From the IMG/VR virus record IMGVR_UViG_3300025093_000012, positions 48,838-112,837 of that record: 64,000 nucleotides of DNA; one strand, written 5' to 3'. A program made the position numbers and the translations under genes. Shown here in pieces: positions 49,202 through 58,508 of this stretch; position 1 is the stretch's first letter, and every line of letters begins with the position of its first letter. The notes under the pieces were generated by a model. The model was not told the origin of the DNA. It did no database searches and saw only the letters and a list, made by a program, of their open reading frames with translations. This stretch comes from a virus.

Positions 49202-50836
49202 TTAGAATGAACCTCCAGTGATAGGATTCTTCATTACAATTTTTAATACCTTAGTTGGATCTTTTACCCAAATAGAAGGCATAGTCTGTGTCATCATTAC
49301 ACGGTAGCCATTAAAGTTACCAGATGATGCAAACCCTTGAGTTCTTCCCATATAGTCCATAGTACCATTTTGGTAGAACCACTTCAATTGATTATCCCAA
49401 GAAAGTTTCAACAAGTGAATGTTGTCATTTCCTGACTCAGTGATGTCAAAGATAATAAAGCTATAAGAGCTCAATGGTCTTCCATCAATAAGTGGATTTT
49501 CAATATCATTAGTGTGAAGGTTATCAAATGCAGGGTTTAATACAAATCTTACGTTAGCTAAGAACGGAATAACATAAGAAGTGAATGCATACCCAAAGCC
49601 AAGATCCATACCCTGACCAGTTACAATACCATTGCTATCAGCATTGATAACATAGTTTGTACCTAGACCAGCTGCTTCTTTAGCAATTGCATCATTAACA
49701 AGCTTCATACCGCCAATACCCGTTTGAACAATCAATGTTCTTTGTGGGTCTGGACCTTCTAATTCAACTTTACCTTGGTAGAAGTTATAAAGTTCAGTCT
49801 TGAACATATCCAAGCTGAAAGAAGACTTATTATAGATTCTCTTATAAGAGTTATCTAACTGCTTCCAAAGACCAACAGACATTCTAATGTCATCTGGACC
49901 ATCTTGTCTTACTCTACCTCCGTGTCCCCACATTAAGTATGTTTCAATATCACTTGCAATTTTGTTCAAGTGAGCTGCTTCAAGATTAGTTAAGAAAGTT
50001 CTAGATAATGAACCATTATCAAAAGCTCTCTTTACATAATCAGCACCCATGATTTCTACCATACTCTCAAGTGAAGATACAGATGGATCTACATCTTGAT
50101 CAAAAGTTCTCCAAATCTCTGTAACAGGAATAGAACCGTCAGCATTCATTCCTCCTTTGAGCATTAAGTCTGCTCTAGAAGAAACAGAATAGTGAACGTG
50201 TGCTTCAGCTCCTCCTACAAAGTTGTAGAATTCACGGAAACCAGTTCCTGTTTCAATATCTGAAAATCTTTCACCATACTCACCACGTGCAGAACCTTTT
50301 CTAAAGAATTTAGTTCCTGATGCTAAGTACTTGTCAGCTAGACCTGCTGCATTATCACTGTTTACAAGTTGTACGGTGTAAACAAAACCATCACCTGAAG
50401 GAAGAATATCATCCGCAGTAACGTAAAGTTCTTTACCATTGTACTTGTCATAAGTGATGATATCACCATGTCCAAATGCTCTTTTGTTTAAAATAATTTT
50501 AAACGTCTGACCATCAATACCTCTAACTGTTCCTGATGTGTCAGTGACACCATCAATCTTACCAAGAGAGTAAGGAAGGTCTTGTGCAACGGGAGTCTGC
50601 CATTTATACTCACCACGTGCGTTATCTACCATAATTGTGTTCTGACCACCAAATGATGCTAACTGATACAAAGGCATTTCTACCTTTTGTGTCATAGCCC
50701 ACAGGTCTACAGGACCCATATCCATAGGCTCTGCATTACCTAACATTGCTGTCAAGTGGTAAGAATCAACATGAGAGCTAGCTTTGTAGCTTGTATCTCT
50801 TAGGAATATCCCATTATTTAATACTGGAGTTGCCAT
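49202..50836 (-). CDS. Major capsid protein, 544 aa
   Basis: Size, composition and position fit a major capsid protein. It follows portal, scaffold-like and small head genes, and a stable hairpin closes its transcript. The sequence is balanced alpha/beta with regions that look like HK97-fold elements: an extended N-terminal arm, a long-helix region about 260-340 (SLESMVEIMGADYVKRAFDN, LEAAHLNKIASDIETYL) and a C-terminal beta/alpha domain that includes RTLIVQTGIGGMKLVNDAI. I associate this pattern with capsid proteins of large Bacteroidota phages. There is no delta-domain or protease motif. Codon choice leans towards GC-ending codons more than in its neighbours (for example the ttc- and gtc-rich segments), as expected for a highly expressed gene. 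The fold assignment is by context rather than by a diagnostic motif. Confidence 0.85.
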   Translation of the reverse strand: MATPVLNNGIFLRDTSYKASSHVDSYHLTAMLGNAEPMDMGPVDLWAMTQKVEMPLYQLASFGGQNTIMVDNARGEYKWQTPVAQDLPYSLGKIDGVTDTSGTVRGIDGQTFKIILNKRAFGHGDIITYDKYNGKELYVTADDILPSGDGFVYTVQLVNSDNAAGLADKYLASGTKFFRKGSARGEYGERFSDIETGTGFREFYNFVGGAEAHVHYSVSSRADLMLKGGMNADGSIPVTEIWRTFDQDVDPSVSSLESMVEIMGADYVKRAFDNGSLSRTFLTNLEAAHLNKIASDIETYLMWGHGGRVRQDGPDDIRMSVGLWKQLDNSYKRIYNKSSFSLDMFKTELYNFYQGKVELEGPDPQRTLIVQTGIGGMKLVNDAIAKEAAGLGTNYVINADSNGIVTGQGMDLGFGYAFTSYVIPFLANVRFVLNPAFDNLHTNDIENPLIDGRPLSSYSFIIFDITESGNDNIHLLKLSWDNQLKWFYQNGTMDYMGRTQGFASSGNFNGYRVMMTQTMPSIWVKDPTKVLKIVMKNPITGGSF

Positions 50837-50885
50837 AATTGATTATTTAATTTAAAGTTAATATATTAATTTCCGTTCTTTATTT

Positions 50886-51266
50886 TTAAGCTTCTAGTCC
50901 CATTACATATTCTATTAGAATATTTATTTTACCAGCTGTAACGTTAGTACTAACACAGTCTAATGCAAACTTAGACTCTTTAGCTACTATAGCACCTCTT
51001 ACATCAGTCACTGCTTTGCCAGCTGTAGAAAGAGCAGTGTTGCCGCCTACAGCTACTAGAGCTGTTCCATCAGTTGGATCAAGGTGTATTTGTACGTTAC
51101 CACCAGTAACAGCACCTGCAACTGCATAAGTAAGTCCAGTAATTACTGCTCCTTTAGGAACAAAACCTGAATCTGCTAATACAACAGGTGTGCCTGCGGT
51201 AATAGTACCATCAACAGCGTGATCATATACTGCTGTGGTATAGTGTTTAATTGGATTTTTTGCCAT
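50886..51266 (-). CDS. Small head protein, possibly capsid decoration, 126 aa
   Basis: A compact beta-rich protein with long runs of Ala, Val, Gly and Thr (GTITAGTPVVLADSGFVPKG, AVITGLTYAVAGAVTGGNVQ) and few charged residues. It has no signal peptide and no helix long enough to span a membrane. It sits between scaffold-like and capsid genes, where decoration, cement or head-fibre proteins are often encoded. No family was recognised with certainty. A capsid-binding accessory role is inferred from place, size and beta content. Confidence 0.6.
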   Translation of the reverse strand: MAKNPIKHYTTAVYDHAVDGTITAGTPVVLADSGFVPKGAVITGLTYAVAGAVTGGNVQIHLDPTDGTALVAVGGNTALSTAGKAVTDVRGAIVAKESKFALDCVSTNVTAGKINILIEYVMGLEA

Positions 51267-51304
51267 GATTTCAAAATTTAATTTAGATTAATATTTAGTT
51301 TAGT

Positions 51305-52603
51305 TTAAATTCTTTTAAATATGTTTTTGTTACCTCTTGGTAACTTTCTTGATTGTCTCTTTTGTGGGGTACTCTCTTGTACTGTAGCACCAGAACTCTT
51401 ATTACTTTGTGCAGTCTTAAGCTTTCTTACTGTTTGCTCAACAGCTTTAGTTTCACCCATCTTCATAATGTTAGCTTTGTATCCTTTTGGATCTGCTAGT
51501 AACCATAATGCTTCAGTTACAATGTTATAGTTTGGTTCAACAAACTGATACTTTTCTAACAAATGTCCAAGCAAGTTTGTGTTTTGTCCACTAATAGAGG
51601 GATATGCTGGATTTACTAAACCGTTGTATAAGAATGATTGAACCTTCTTATCAACTTTAATATCTCCAACTCTACCATCTTTTAATGTATTATACACGTT
51701 TTGCATATAATTCTGTGAGGCTTGCTCTTGCTGCTTTCTCTTCATTTCCTGCTCTTGCAGTTTTCTAGCAACAACTTTTTCTTGCATCTTATCCAACTTA
51801 GGTTTAAACTTAGCAGCTTGTTGTTCAAGCTTTCCTAAATCAGACCAAACTTCAATCTCTTCATCAATCTCTTCTTGTGATCCATAACCAGTTGCACTTA
51901 GATATTCTCTAATAATGTGCTTTTGGTCCTTTGCACTTTTGATGTCAAGATCTCTAGTTTCCTCAACAGTAGATAATGCTTTAAATATTCCTTTAAGGTC
52001 AGTACCTCCATCTGCAACATATCTTGCTGCAATCTGAAGTTCCTGTGGTAAACTGTCAAAGAACTGTTTTGGAGTTTCTCTTCTAACTTGATTTGCTCTT
52101 TCATCCAAATTAGCTTGAATTAATTCTTGCCAATCTTTAGCAGAGTAATCCTCCAACTCTTTTCCGTCATCAAAAGCTAAAAGTTTATCTTCTTCAATTA
52201 GCTTTTTAAAAACATCTGATACACCTGAAATAGGTTTTCTCCCTCTTTTCTTTGTACCAGTATTTTCAGCTGCTGCTTCTTCTTCTTCTTGATTATCACC
52301 TAGGATGTCATCAATCTGTTCAGAAGTAACAGCATCTTTTACTTCTTTTTTAACTTCTTCAGTTTTAGCTTCAACTTCTTTAGCTTCAACTTCTTCAGTT
52401 GTTTCTTCTTTAGTAGCTTCTTCTTCTGCAGGTTTATCAATAAATGATAGATCTACATCTTTTGATCTACTAAATACATTAGGTTTTTTTGACTCTTCTT
52501 CTGGGAGTGTAATGGATTCTGCTCCAGGTGCTCCGTTAAAAATTTCATCAAGGTTAACCTCAACCTTTTCTACTTTAGTTTCTACTTTTTTTACGTCAGC
52601 CAT
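51305..52603 (-). CDS. Scaffolding-like head assembly protein, 432 aa
   Basis: The N-terminal 120 residues are extremely acidic and low in complexity (EEVEAKEVEAKTEEVKKEVK), followed by KKRGRKP, a charged helical middle (about 270-310, KFKPKLDKMQEKVVARKLQE) and a very basic end (QSRKLPRGNKNIFKRI). Acidic coiled-coil proteins with a basic tail between portal and capsid genes are typical scaffolding proteins. They bind the inner capsid wall through the basic end and leave or are degraded during maturation. No protease triad was seen. A promoter-like element lies 31 nt upstream. Confidence in the role comes from composition and place. Confidence 0.7.
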   Translation of the reverse strand: MADVKKVETKVEKVEVNLDEIFNGAPGAESITLPEEESKKPNVFSRSKDVDLSFIDKPAEEEATKEETTEEVEAKEVEAKTEEVKKEVKDAVTSEQIDDILGDNQEEEEAAAENTGTKKRGRKPISGVSDVFKKLIEEDKLLAFDDGKELEDYSAKDWQELIQANLDERANQVRRETPKQFFDSLPQELQIAARYVADGGTDLKGIFKALSTVEETRDLDIKSAKDQKHIIREYLSATGYGSQEEIDEEIEVWSDLGKLEQQAAKFKPKLDKMQEKVVARKLQEQEMKRKQQEQASQNYMQNVYNTLKDGRVGDIKVDKKVQSFLYNGLVNPAYPSISGQNTNLLGHLLEKYQFVEPNYNIVTEALWLLADPKGYKANIMKMGETKAVEQTVRKLKTAQSNKSSGATVQESTPQKRQSRKLPRGNKNIFKRI

Positions 52604-52633
52604 AACTATTATTGGTTTTAATGTTAATGTTTA

Positions 52634-52651
52634 CATATATAATATAGCAAG
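52634..52651 (-). promoter_or_regulatory. Putative late promoter copy before the scaffold-like gene
   Basis: The coding strand reads CTTGCTATATTATATATG, 31 nt before the ATG. It shares TATATTAT and the final ATG triplet with the late element. It lies in a 116-nt gap after the portal gene, one of the longest gaps here. The rest of the gap is AT-rich without other visible signals. Confidence 0.45.
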
Positions 52652-52719
52652 TTTTTTCTATTTAAACCTTAAAAATTTGAAGATATATTAAAGTTTTATG
52701 TAGTATATAGCTATCTATA

Positions 52720-55491
52720 TTATTTCTTATCCTTATCAGTATCTTTTGGAGATTTTTCTACATCATATTTGTTCTTATTCTCTCTTGCAATCTCTAGATT
52801 TGTAGCTGCAATTTCTTTCTGAGTATTGAGTTTTTCTCTATCAATATCCATCTTAGCTTGGCTCATTGAATCACGTCTAATTGATTCATCTCTTTTAAAG
52901 TCCATTTGCTCTCTGTATTGATCTCTCTTCTCCATATCCATCATTGCATCTTGGAAATCACTTTGCTGATTTTGATTAATGTCAGCTTGTGCCCCATAAC
53001 CTGCAGCTCTAATTTCTGCAACCATAAGATCTTTCTTACGCTCTGCATCATTTTCAGATTTCTGGAATTCACGTTCTTGTGCCTTCTCTTGTGCTTGAGC
53101 TTGTAATTGCTGTTGTTGCATTTGCTGCTGTTGTTGCATTTCTTGTTGTCTTTGTGCTTGTTGTTTCTGTTCAGCACCCTTAAGAATTGCAGATACTTCA
53201 GCAATGGAATCAGATTTAATAATACTACCTAGATCAAATATGCTTGCTCCAGAAGTATTATTAGTCATTGCTAATTGCTTTAACTGATCAAGAATAGATC
53301 TATGATTAGTTCTTGTAGTACAGAAGATGTTAAAGTCTCTCATCAATAATTCTGTACCATTTATTTGGAAGTTTACTTTTTCAGCTTCACTTGATATATA
53401 GTTTAATCTAACACTAGGTTTTTTACTATGGTAGTACTGAGATAGATCTGTTCTCATTTGATGTACTCTCGGCATTAGATTATCTGAGTGTTGTATAAAG
53501 TACATCTCAGTTTGTGCATATGATGCTTGCATTGCTTGTGTTACACCTGTTGCAGTTTGTTGTGCTACTGGTGCACCTAATCTTTGTGGATTAACACCTA
53601 TAGCATCAAAAGCTTGTTGCTTAAAGTGATTAGCTAATTGTATTCTAGACATTAATCTGTTAGTCTGTTCAAGGTTTAATGTCTGGTAATGATTAAAGTT
53701 TGTAGCATTTTCAGTGTTAGTAATTGAAGTATCTAACGGTAACATACCAAAATCCTTCATTGCTACATATGCTTTTGCCATATTGTTCTTACCCCAGTCT
53801 TCACCCATAGAATGACGCGGTAGGGCATTTTGATCAAACATAATAACAGTACCAAGCTCATCTACTAAAATGTCAGCTATCTGGTTATTAACCATGTTAT
53901 ATCCTACTTGGTAAGGTTTCATAAGATCTACTAAAGAAGTAGATTTAGTATTTCTATCAGAGAATACTCTCCCTTCTATTGGAAGTTTACAACCGTATAA
54001 GTTATTATCTCCTTTAAATTGGAACTGAATTCTTCCTGGCTTTTTTCTATTAATGCCTAAATAAATAGGATCAAAGTCTGCTGACATTTCTGTTCTCCAA
54101 CTCATTGGTAAGTTTCTACCAATCTTAACTCCACCCCAAACTTCATTTATCCATATCCAGTCTACATGTTCCCCTTCTATTAGATTATCCTTTGTCTTCT
54201 CTTTAAATAGCTGTGTATTGTAAACAGGTTTATGTGAAAGCTTCCAGTGTTCATCAATAATTAATTGTTCAACTTCACCATCTGGCATAACTCTAGTTAA
54301 GTGTCCAACTTTTCTCTGTGTCTTCCAATAAATTGTAGATACTCTTAACAGGTCTGTGTTACCCCAAGACTTTAGATCTTCTCCTTCACCTAAAATTTGT
54401 GACACAATATCACCACCACCTCCTGGAAACTTATTCCAGTTACTCATAAATTGTCTGTATCCTAATGAAGGTGAATCAGTATTCCACTTATGTGACTTTG
54501 TAGGATCATAGAATGAACCATCATTCTGCACAGCTGGATTCATATATATAGCAGACTTAGCTGGATGAATTGCTTCTAATGACTCTAATTGTTTCTTTGT
54601 CATTAAGTATCCATAGTCATCTATAACATCTGAGATAGTTTTCATCTCACACTTACCAGCATAGTTAGAATCTGATATGTATCTTATATCAGGAGACTTT
54701 TGGTAGAATGTAAGTACTGGATTCCATAACTCAACTTTGTAGTCATCTTCCATCATTTTAAAATGCCAAAACTCTCTATCACAGATAAGCATATCACGGA
54801 ACCCTCTTTCTTCTAGTTCCTGCATTTTAAATCTTTCCTCATCAACTTTTAATTGATGCGCAGCCCACTCTTCTACTAAACTTCTATAATCTTTTTGAAA
54901 AAACTCTTCTATCTCAGGAAGAGACTTTAATTTTTCTGGAGCTAGTTCAGCTTGTGCTTCTTCACCTGATATATCTACACCAGCCTCAATAAGTTTTTGT
55001 GTTACTTGTGCAGCAGCATCAGCTAATAGATTTTGTTCTATCATGCTTCTTTTCTCCTCCATCATCTCATTATATGATAGATCATCTACTGCTCTAAATT
55101 GTACTCTTGAAAATCTTTTAGAAAATTCTCCTGAGAGAACATTAATCACATTAGGAATAATAGGGTAAAACTTTAACTCAAGAGCTGAGTTATCTTCTTC
55201 AGTTAGTACATCAATAAGTTCAGTATATTGATTATTCTCTTCAACAATATAATCTGTCTTATCAATAATTCCTTTTGCTAGCTTATAATTCTTAAGAAGT
55301 TTTCTTGCGTTTCTTCTTAGAAACTCCATACCTTGTTCTTCTAACCAATCAAGATTCCATGCTGCCCAATCATTTGTTTTTCTCTTAGCAGATAAAAATT
55401 GTATAGGTTGAGTTAGACTAGATGTAGCTGGGTATCTAGACTCTTTGGCTTTTGCACCATTTTTTAATTGGAGAGCATTTAGTACTTTCAT
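52720..55491 (-). CDS. Portal protein, crAss-like type, 923 aa
   Basis: The portal forms the dodecameric ring through which DNA enters and leaves the head. Evidence: position directly after the large terminase gene; the N-terminal helical region (WNLDWLEEQGMEFLRRNARK, then FYPIIPNVINVLSGEFSKRF, about 105) typical of crAss-like portals; a central alpha/beta part (about 230-620); and a C-terminal Gln-rich coiled coil (about 780-830, long runs of QQ) followed by a charged tail with repeated Lys/Glu/Asp. At 923 residues it is longer than most portals, as in crAss-like phages, where the extra C-terminal helices build a barrel. Its ATG overlaps the stop of a 24-codon ORF (TAATG). Confidence 0.85.
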   Translation of the reverse strand: MKVLNALQLKNGAKAKESRYPATSSLTQPIQFLSAKRKTNDWAAWNLDWLEEQGMEFLRRNARKLLKNYKLAKGIIDKTDYIVEENNQYTELIDVLTEEDNSALELKFYPIIPNVINVLSGEFSKRFSRVQFRAVDDLSYNEMMEEKRSMIEQNLLADAAAQVTQKLIEAGVDISGEEAQAELAPEKLKSLPEIEEFFQKDYRSLVEEWAAHQLKVDEERFKMQELEERGFRDMLICDREFWHFKMMEDDYKVELWNPVLTFYQKSPDIRYISDSNYAGKCEMKTISDVIDDYGYLMTKKQLESLEAIHPAKSAIYMNPAVQNDGSFYDPTKSHKWNTDSPSLGYRQFMSNWNKFPGGGGDIVSQILGEGEDLKSWGNTDLLRVSTIYWKTQRKVGHLTRVMPDGEVEQLIIDEHWKLSHKPVYNTQLFKEKTKDNLIEGEHVDWIWINEVWGGVKIGRNLPMSWRTEMSADFDPIYLGINRKKPGRIQFQFKGDNNLYGCKLPIEGRVFSDRNTKSTSLVDLMKPYQVGYNMVNNQIADILVDELGTVIMFDQNALPRHSMGEDWGKNNMAKAYVAMKDFGMLPLDTSITNTENATNFNHYQTLNLEQTNRLMSRIQLANHFKQQAFDAIGVNPQRLGAPVAQQTATGVTQAMQASYAQTEMYFIQHSDNLMPRVHQMRTDLSQYYHSKKPSVRLNYISSEAEKVNFQINGTELLMRDFNIFCTTRTNHRSILDQLKQLAMTNNTSGASIFDLGSIIKSDSIAEVSAILKGAEQKQQAQRQQEMQQQQQMQQQQLQAQAQEKAQEREFQKSENDAERKKDLMVAEIRAAGYGAQADINQNQQSDFQDAMMDMEKRDQYREQMDFKRDESIRRDSMSQAKMDIDREKLNTQKEIAATNLEIARENKNKYDVEKSPKDTDKDKK

Positions 55492-55565
55492 TATTTTTTC
55501 TTTATGTGATATACCAAAGTAACATTATCACCAAGGGTTGTAGTTGTTGTCCAGTATTCTTTCAT
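55491..55565 (-). CDS. Coupled mini-ORF between terminase and portal genes, 24 aa
   Basis: An ATG overlaps the terminase stop (ATGA) and the stop overlaps the portal start (TAATG). The 25 codons between are open and encode MKEYWTTTTTLGDNVTLVYH followed by IKKK. Coupling at both ends, and the fact that it exactly fills the gap, suggest it is translated. The peptide has a five-Thr run and a basic end but no recognisable motif. It could be a real micropeptide, or just a relay that carries ribosomes into the portal gene. Confidence 0.5.
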   Translation of the reverse strand: MKEYWTTTTTLGDNVTLVYHIKKK

Positions 55566-57754
55566 TTTATATTTTTAAAAGGTGACTTCTTAAATTTATT
55601 ACCCGTAGTTCTTCTTTTACCTCTCCCTAAATTTTTAAAAGGGTTCATAGATAATTTATATAAATTTTGTGACTTTTCCAAGTTATTTGATGACTTATCT
55701 AGTTCTTTACGTTTTAAATACCCTCTATTTGACTGTTGAACCTTAGCAAAAGCAACAAGTGCTGAAAAAGCCACCAATCTATCTACGTTAAGTCCTGGAT
55801 AGTACTGAGACATTTCAGTGAGCAACATAGGATCAGGTATTCTATCTATACCAAATGTCTGTGACATAACATCTCCATTATCATCCAGCTCCTCATCAAT
55901 GACTTCTCTAATATATTCTAATGCATAAGAGATGAGGTGGCTTTTAAATAATGTTCCAGTGTTTTTCCATCCATACTCTTGATACACAGTTCTGTTTGAG
56001 CCAAGATCTTTTAAAAATAAAACTTGCTGTTTAGGAACTAAGTACTTCTGTTTTCTCTTAGCAATCATGTGCTGAATAAATAATGAGATGTTGTTCTCTA
56101 CAATGGTCCATGCTTTATACCATTCTATAATCATCTCTAGCTGCTCATGAGTTTTGTTTATATCATCATATCTACCACACCATGAGGCAACTATCTTATC
56201 CTTTTCTATATATGTTTCAGGTCCATCTGGTGTATCTCTTGTTATTTCAATAGGATTTTTATATACAAAAATACTACATAATGAATCTGATGTAGTTGTT
56301 TTACCTTCTGATACAGGGTCAATAGATGCATAGTATGTACCAAAGTCTGGATTCTTAATTGGTCTTTCCCATACAACAAGTGATCCTGTCTTATCTTCCA
56401 TCTTCTTCTTTACTGGAAAAGTTGATATTGGAAGTTTGTTTGTCCTCTTTGCAACAATACCTTTTTGATCACGTTCTAATTCTATAAACTCATAAGAATA
56501 TTCTTTATCTTCTATCTTTTTTAATTGTTTAGATATAATACCTTGCGGAAAGATAGATGCTTGTCTGTAAGCAAATGCTTCAGAAATATTTATAGGTTTC
56601 TGTGATATACGTAACTGATATTGCTCAGGTGCTAAATCTTTTTCCCACTGTGCTCTCTCATCTTTAATAGCTTGTAGTGCTTCTTTAATCTGTGAGTTGC
56701 CGTATTTATCAATATAAGGGGGCATAGACCACTGTTCTGGAATAAATAGGCCTGCTATACCAATTGTGCCTTTATCATCCATTAGATCAGTTTCTACAGC
56801 GTATATATCATTTGATTGTGGATTAAGAACCATTTCCTTTAGTGGGTTACATTGATCAAGATCACCCACAGATCCAGCTGCAATAAACATTCCTGTTGTA
56901 ATCATACCTGATGACATTGCAGGTCTAATGTACTCATAAGTCTGATCCATCTTAGGAGCAATACCTGCCTCCTCATGAAAGAAGTATGTACATGGTCCAC
57001 CTACCCCAGTAGTTGCATTTTTTTCAAATGATGCACCCTGTATCTTAGACATAAGACCTTTATTGGTCTTTCTATTATTTATCCTTACTTCAATCTTCTG
57101 TTCCCATAACAATACTTTCTCTGGTGTGCAAGGTCTATACCATGCAGTGTGTTCATTTAAGAATGTTTTATATTCATCTAAAAACTTCCAGGAACCTTTA
57201 TCATTAATATAATCTTTGAGAGATGCACCCATCTTACATATAGATCCTTCTTCAAACCAAAACTGATTTAAAAGTTTTGCCATATGAAAATAAGATGAAG
57301 CTATCTGCCTTTTCTTTAGAATAGCAGCATGCTTATAATGAAGTTCTGCAAGTAGTTCATATAATGCCATATGATATTGTGCATCCCTAACTTTTGCAAA
57401 ACCATACTTCTTTTCTTCTTTATCAAAGATTGGTAAGAAGTTTAACCACATGTAATAATCTCTAGTTAAATAAAATACATTTTTTTTACCATGATATAGA
57501 ACACCATTTCTGCACTTATTCTTTTGATCTTCCCAGTATTTTATATAATCTTTTGATCTAAATGGTTTATCACAATAAAATCCATTTTTATTAAATACAT
57601 TAGCTTCATTATTAAAAAGCAGAGCAGTATCATCAAAATCATACTGCCCTGGCTCTTTAAATAATGTTAGAATATACTTAGTGAAGTCTTCTCTACTTTC
57701 AAAGTCAGTGGTAATCCACTTACCATTTTTATATGTAGGAACACTTTTATACAT
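55562..57754 (-). CDS. terL: Terminase large subunit (DNA packaging motor), 730 aa
   Basis: The motor that cuts concatemeric DNA and pumps it into the head. The ATPase half (about 1-430) has a non-classical P-loop region, LKKRQIASSYF (about 150), like the KxRQxGxS form of many TerL proteins, and a Walker B-like segment CTYFFHEEAGIAP (about 260). The nuclease half has the RNase H-like first strand TYYASIDPVSEGKTTTSDSL (about 475) and late acidic residues (DRIPDPMLLTE, GLNVDRLVAF). The start is taken at the ATG giving MYKSVPTYKN. A TTG two codons upstream is less likely. It overlaps the co-chaperonin gene by 8 nt. The basic C-terminus (GRGKRRTTGNKFKKSPFK) may contact DNA or portal. Confidence 0.9.
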   Translation of the reverse strand: MYKSVPTYKNGKWITTDFESREDFTKYILTLFKEPGQYDFDDTALLFNNEANVFNKNGFYCDKPFRSKDYIKYWEDQKNKCRNGVLYHGKKNVFYLTRDYYMWLNFLPIFDKEEKKYGFAKVRDAQYHMALYELLAELHYKHAAILKKRQIASSYFHMAKLLNQFWFEEGSICKMGASLKDYINDKGSWKFLDEYKTFLNEHTAWYRPCTPEKVLLWEQKIEVRINNRKTNKGLMSKIQGASFEKNATTGVGGPCTYFFHEEAGIAPKMDQTYEYIRPAMSSGMITTGMFIAAGSVGDLDQCNPLKEMVLNPQSNDIYAVETDLMDDKGTIGIAGLFIPEQWSMPPYIDKYGNSQIKEALQAIKDERAQWEKDLAPEQYQLRISQKPINISEAFAYRQASIFPQGIISKQLKKIEDKEYSYEFIELERDQKGIVAKRTNKLPISTFPVKKKMEDKTGSLVVWERPIKNPDFGTYYASIDPVSEGKTTTSDSLCSIFVYKNPIEITRDTPDGPETYIEKDKIVASWCGRYDDINKTHEQLEMIIEWYKAWTIVENNISLFIQHMIAKRKQKYLVPKQQVLFLKDLGSNRTVYQEYGWKNTGTLFKSHLISYALEYIREVIDEELDDNGDVMSQTFGIDRIPDPMLLTEMSQYYPGLNVDRLVAFSALVAFAKVQQSNRGYLKRKELDKSSNNLEKSQNLYKLSMNPFKNLGRGKRRTTGNKFKKSPFKNIK

Positions 57755-58019
57755 CCTCAATAGCCCATATGTCTTGTTGTCTTAACAAGATATGATCTTC
57801 ATCCATATGATTTACTTTTACAGGTTGGATAAACTGATTGAATAGTACAACTTCACCTTCATAGATTCCTTGTACTTCTTCTCCTACAGAAACAACAGTG
57901 CCTTTATCTTGTTTTTCTTGTGATGATTCAGGAATATAAATACCTGAACTACCAAATGTTTCCTCTGGTTTATGTTGTTTGATAAGAAGTCTATCTCCTA
58001 CTGGTCTTACTTTACTCAT
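57747..58019 (-). CDS. GroES-like co-chaperonin, 90 aa
   Basis: The length and motifs match Cpn10/GroES: the N-terminal strand VRPVGDRLLIKQ, the mobile-loop region with GSSGIYIPESSQEKQDKGTV (matching the GGIxIPxxAxEKPxxGxV pattern), VVSVGEEV, and the C-terminal HILLRQQDIWAIED, equivalent to LILREDDILAV. GroES caps the host GroEL chamber. Phage versions such as T4 gp31 help fold the large capsid protein. Its place directly before terminase, portal, scaffold-like and capsid genes fits that role. It overlaps terL by 8 nt, so it should be co-translated with head genes. No GroEL partner is in the window, so it presumably works with host GroEL. Confidence 0.9.
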   Translation of the reverse strand: MSKVRPVGDRLLIKQHKPEETFGSSGIYIPESSQEKQDKGTVVSVGEEVQGIYEGEVVLFNQFIQPVKVNHMDEDHILLRQQDIWAIEDV

Positions 58020-58031
58020 AATTGTTTTATT

Positions 58032-58490
58032 TTAATTCCAAGAACCGCTACCACCAAATGCACCAAGACCTTCTCCAATCCCAGCTGCAGTTGCATTACC
58101 ACTAGTACCCCAAGTTACTTGAACTACACCACCATCTTCAGCACCAAATGCTACACCAAACGTTGTTGCTTTTAATAAAACATCTTGATTACCGTAATAG
58201 ATTACACCTTCACATGTTAAATCTCCTACACCAACACCACCTGATCCACCTTGGAATTCATATGTGTTAGTTCCATCACTAAACTCTACTGTTACGTGAG
58301 CATAGAATAAGAATCCTTCTACAGTAATTGTACACGGATGACTAATTACACCATCCATATCTGCAGTAAATGTTGGCTCTGGTTTAAGATCTAATACTCT
58401 TGCATTACCATCACTGTCTGGTTTATTTGGGTTTATACCATGAGCAGCAAACCATTTCTCTGCTCTTTTTCTTTTTTGTTCTTTGGTCAT
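58032..58490 (-). CDS. Gly-rich beta-barrel-like small protein, 152 aa
   Basis: The first 45 residues are basic and polar (TKEQKRKRAEKWFAAHGINP). Residues 50-152 alternate hydrophobic and small residues with many Gly (YEFQGGSGGVGVGDLTCEG, FGVAFGAEDGGVVQVTW, GLGAFGGSGSW), the look of a closed beta-barrel. The Gly spacing and ending resemble the VapA-like barrel fold of a Rhodococcus surface protein, but this is only an impression. It has no signal peptide, so it is not exported as such. It lies directly before the GroES-like gene at the front of the head cluster. It may be a minor structural protein; no function can be assigned. Confidence 0.6.
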   Translation of the reverse strand: MTKEQKRKRAEKWFAAHGINPNKPDSDGNARVLDLKPEPTFTADMDGVISHPCTITVEGFLFYAHVTVEFSDGTNTYEFQGGSGGVGVGDLTCEGVIYYGNQDVLLKATTFGVAFGAEDGGVVQVTWGTSGNATAAGIGEGLGAFGGSGSWN

Positions 58491-58508
58491 AATTAAAAAT
58501 TTTAAAGT

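Noticed and set aside
49186-49203. Another copy of the promoter-like element (TATGTATATTGATAG) at the capsid stop
   Set aside because: It lies between the capsid stop and its terminator, so transcripts from it would end at once. The match is weak and probably due to AT richness.
58032-58490. VapA-like virulence protein
   Set aside because: Only the Gly spacing near the C-terminus is suggestive. No signal peptide or diagnostic motif supports it, so the gene is described as a Gly-rich beta protein.
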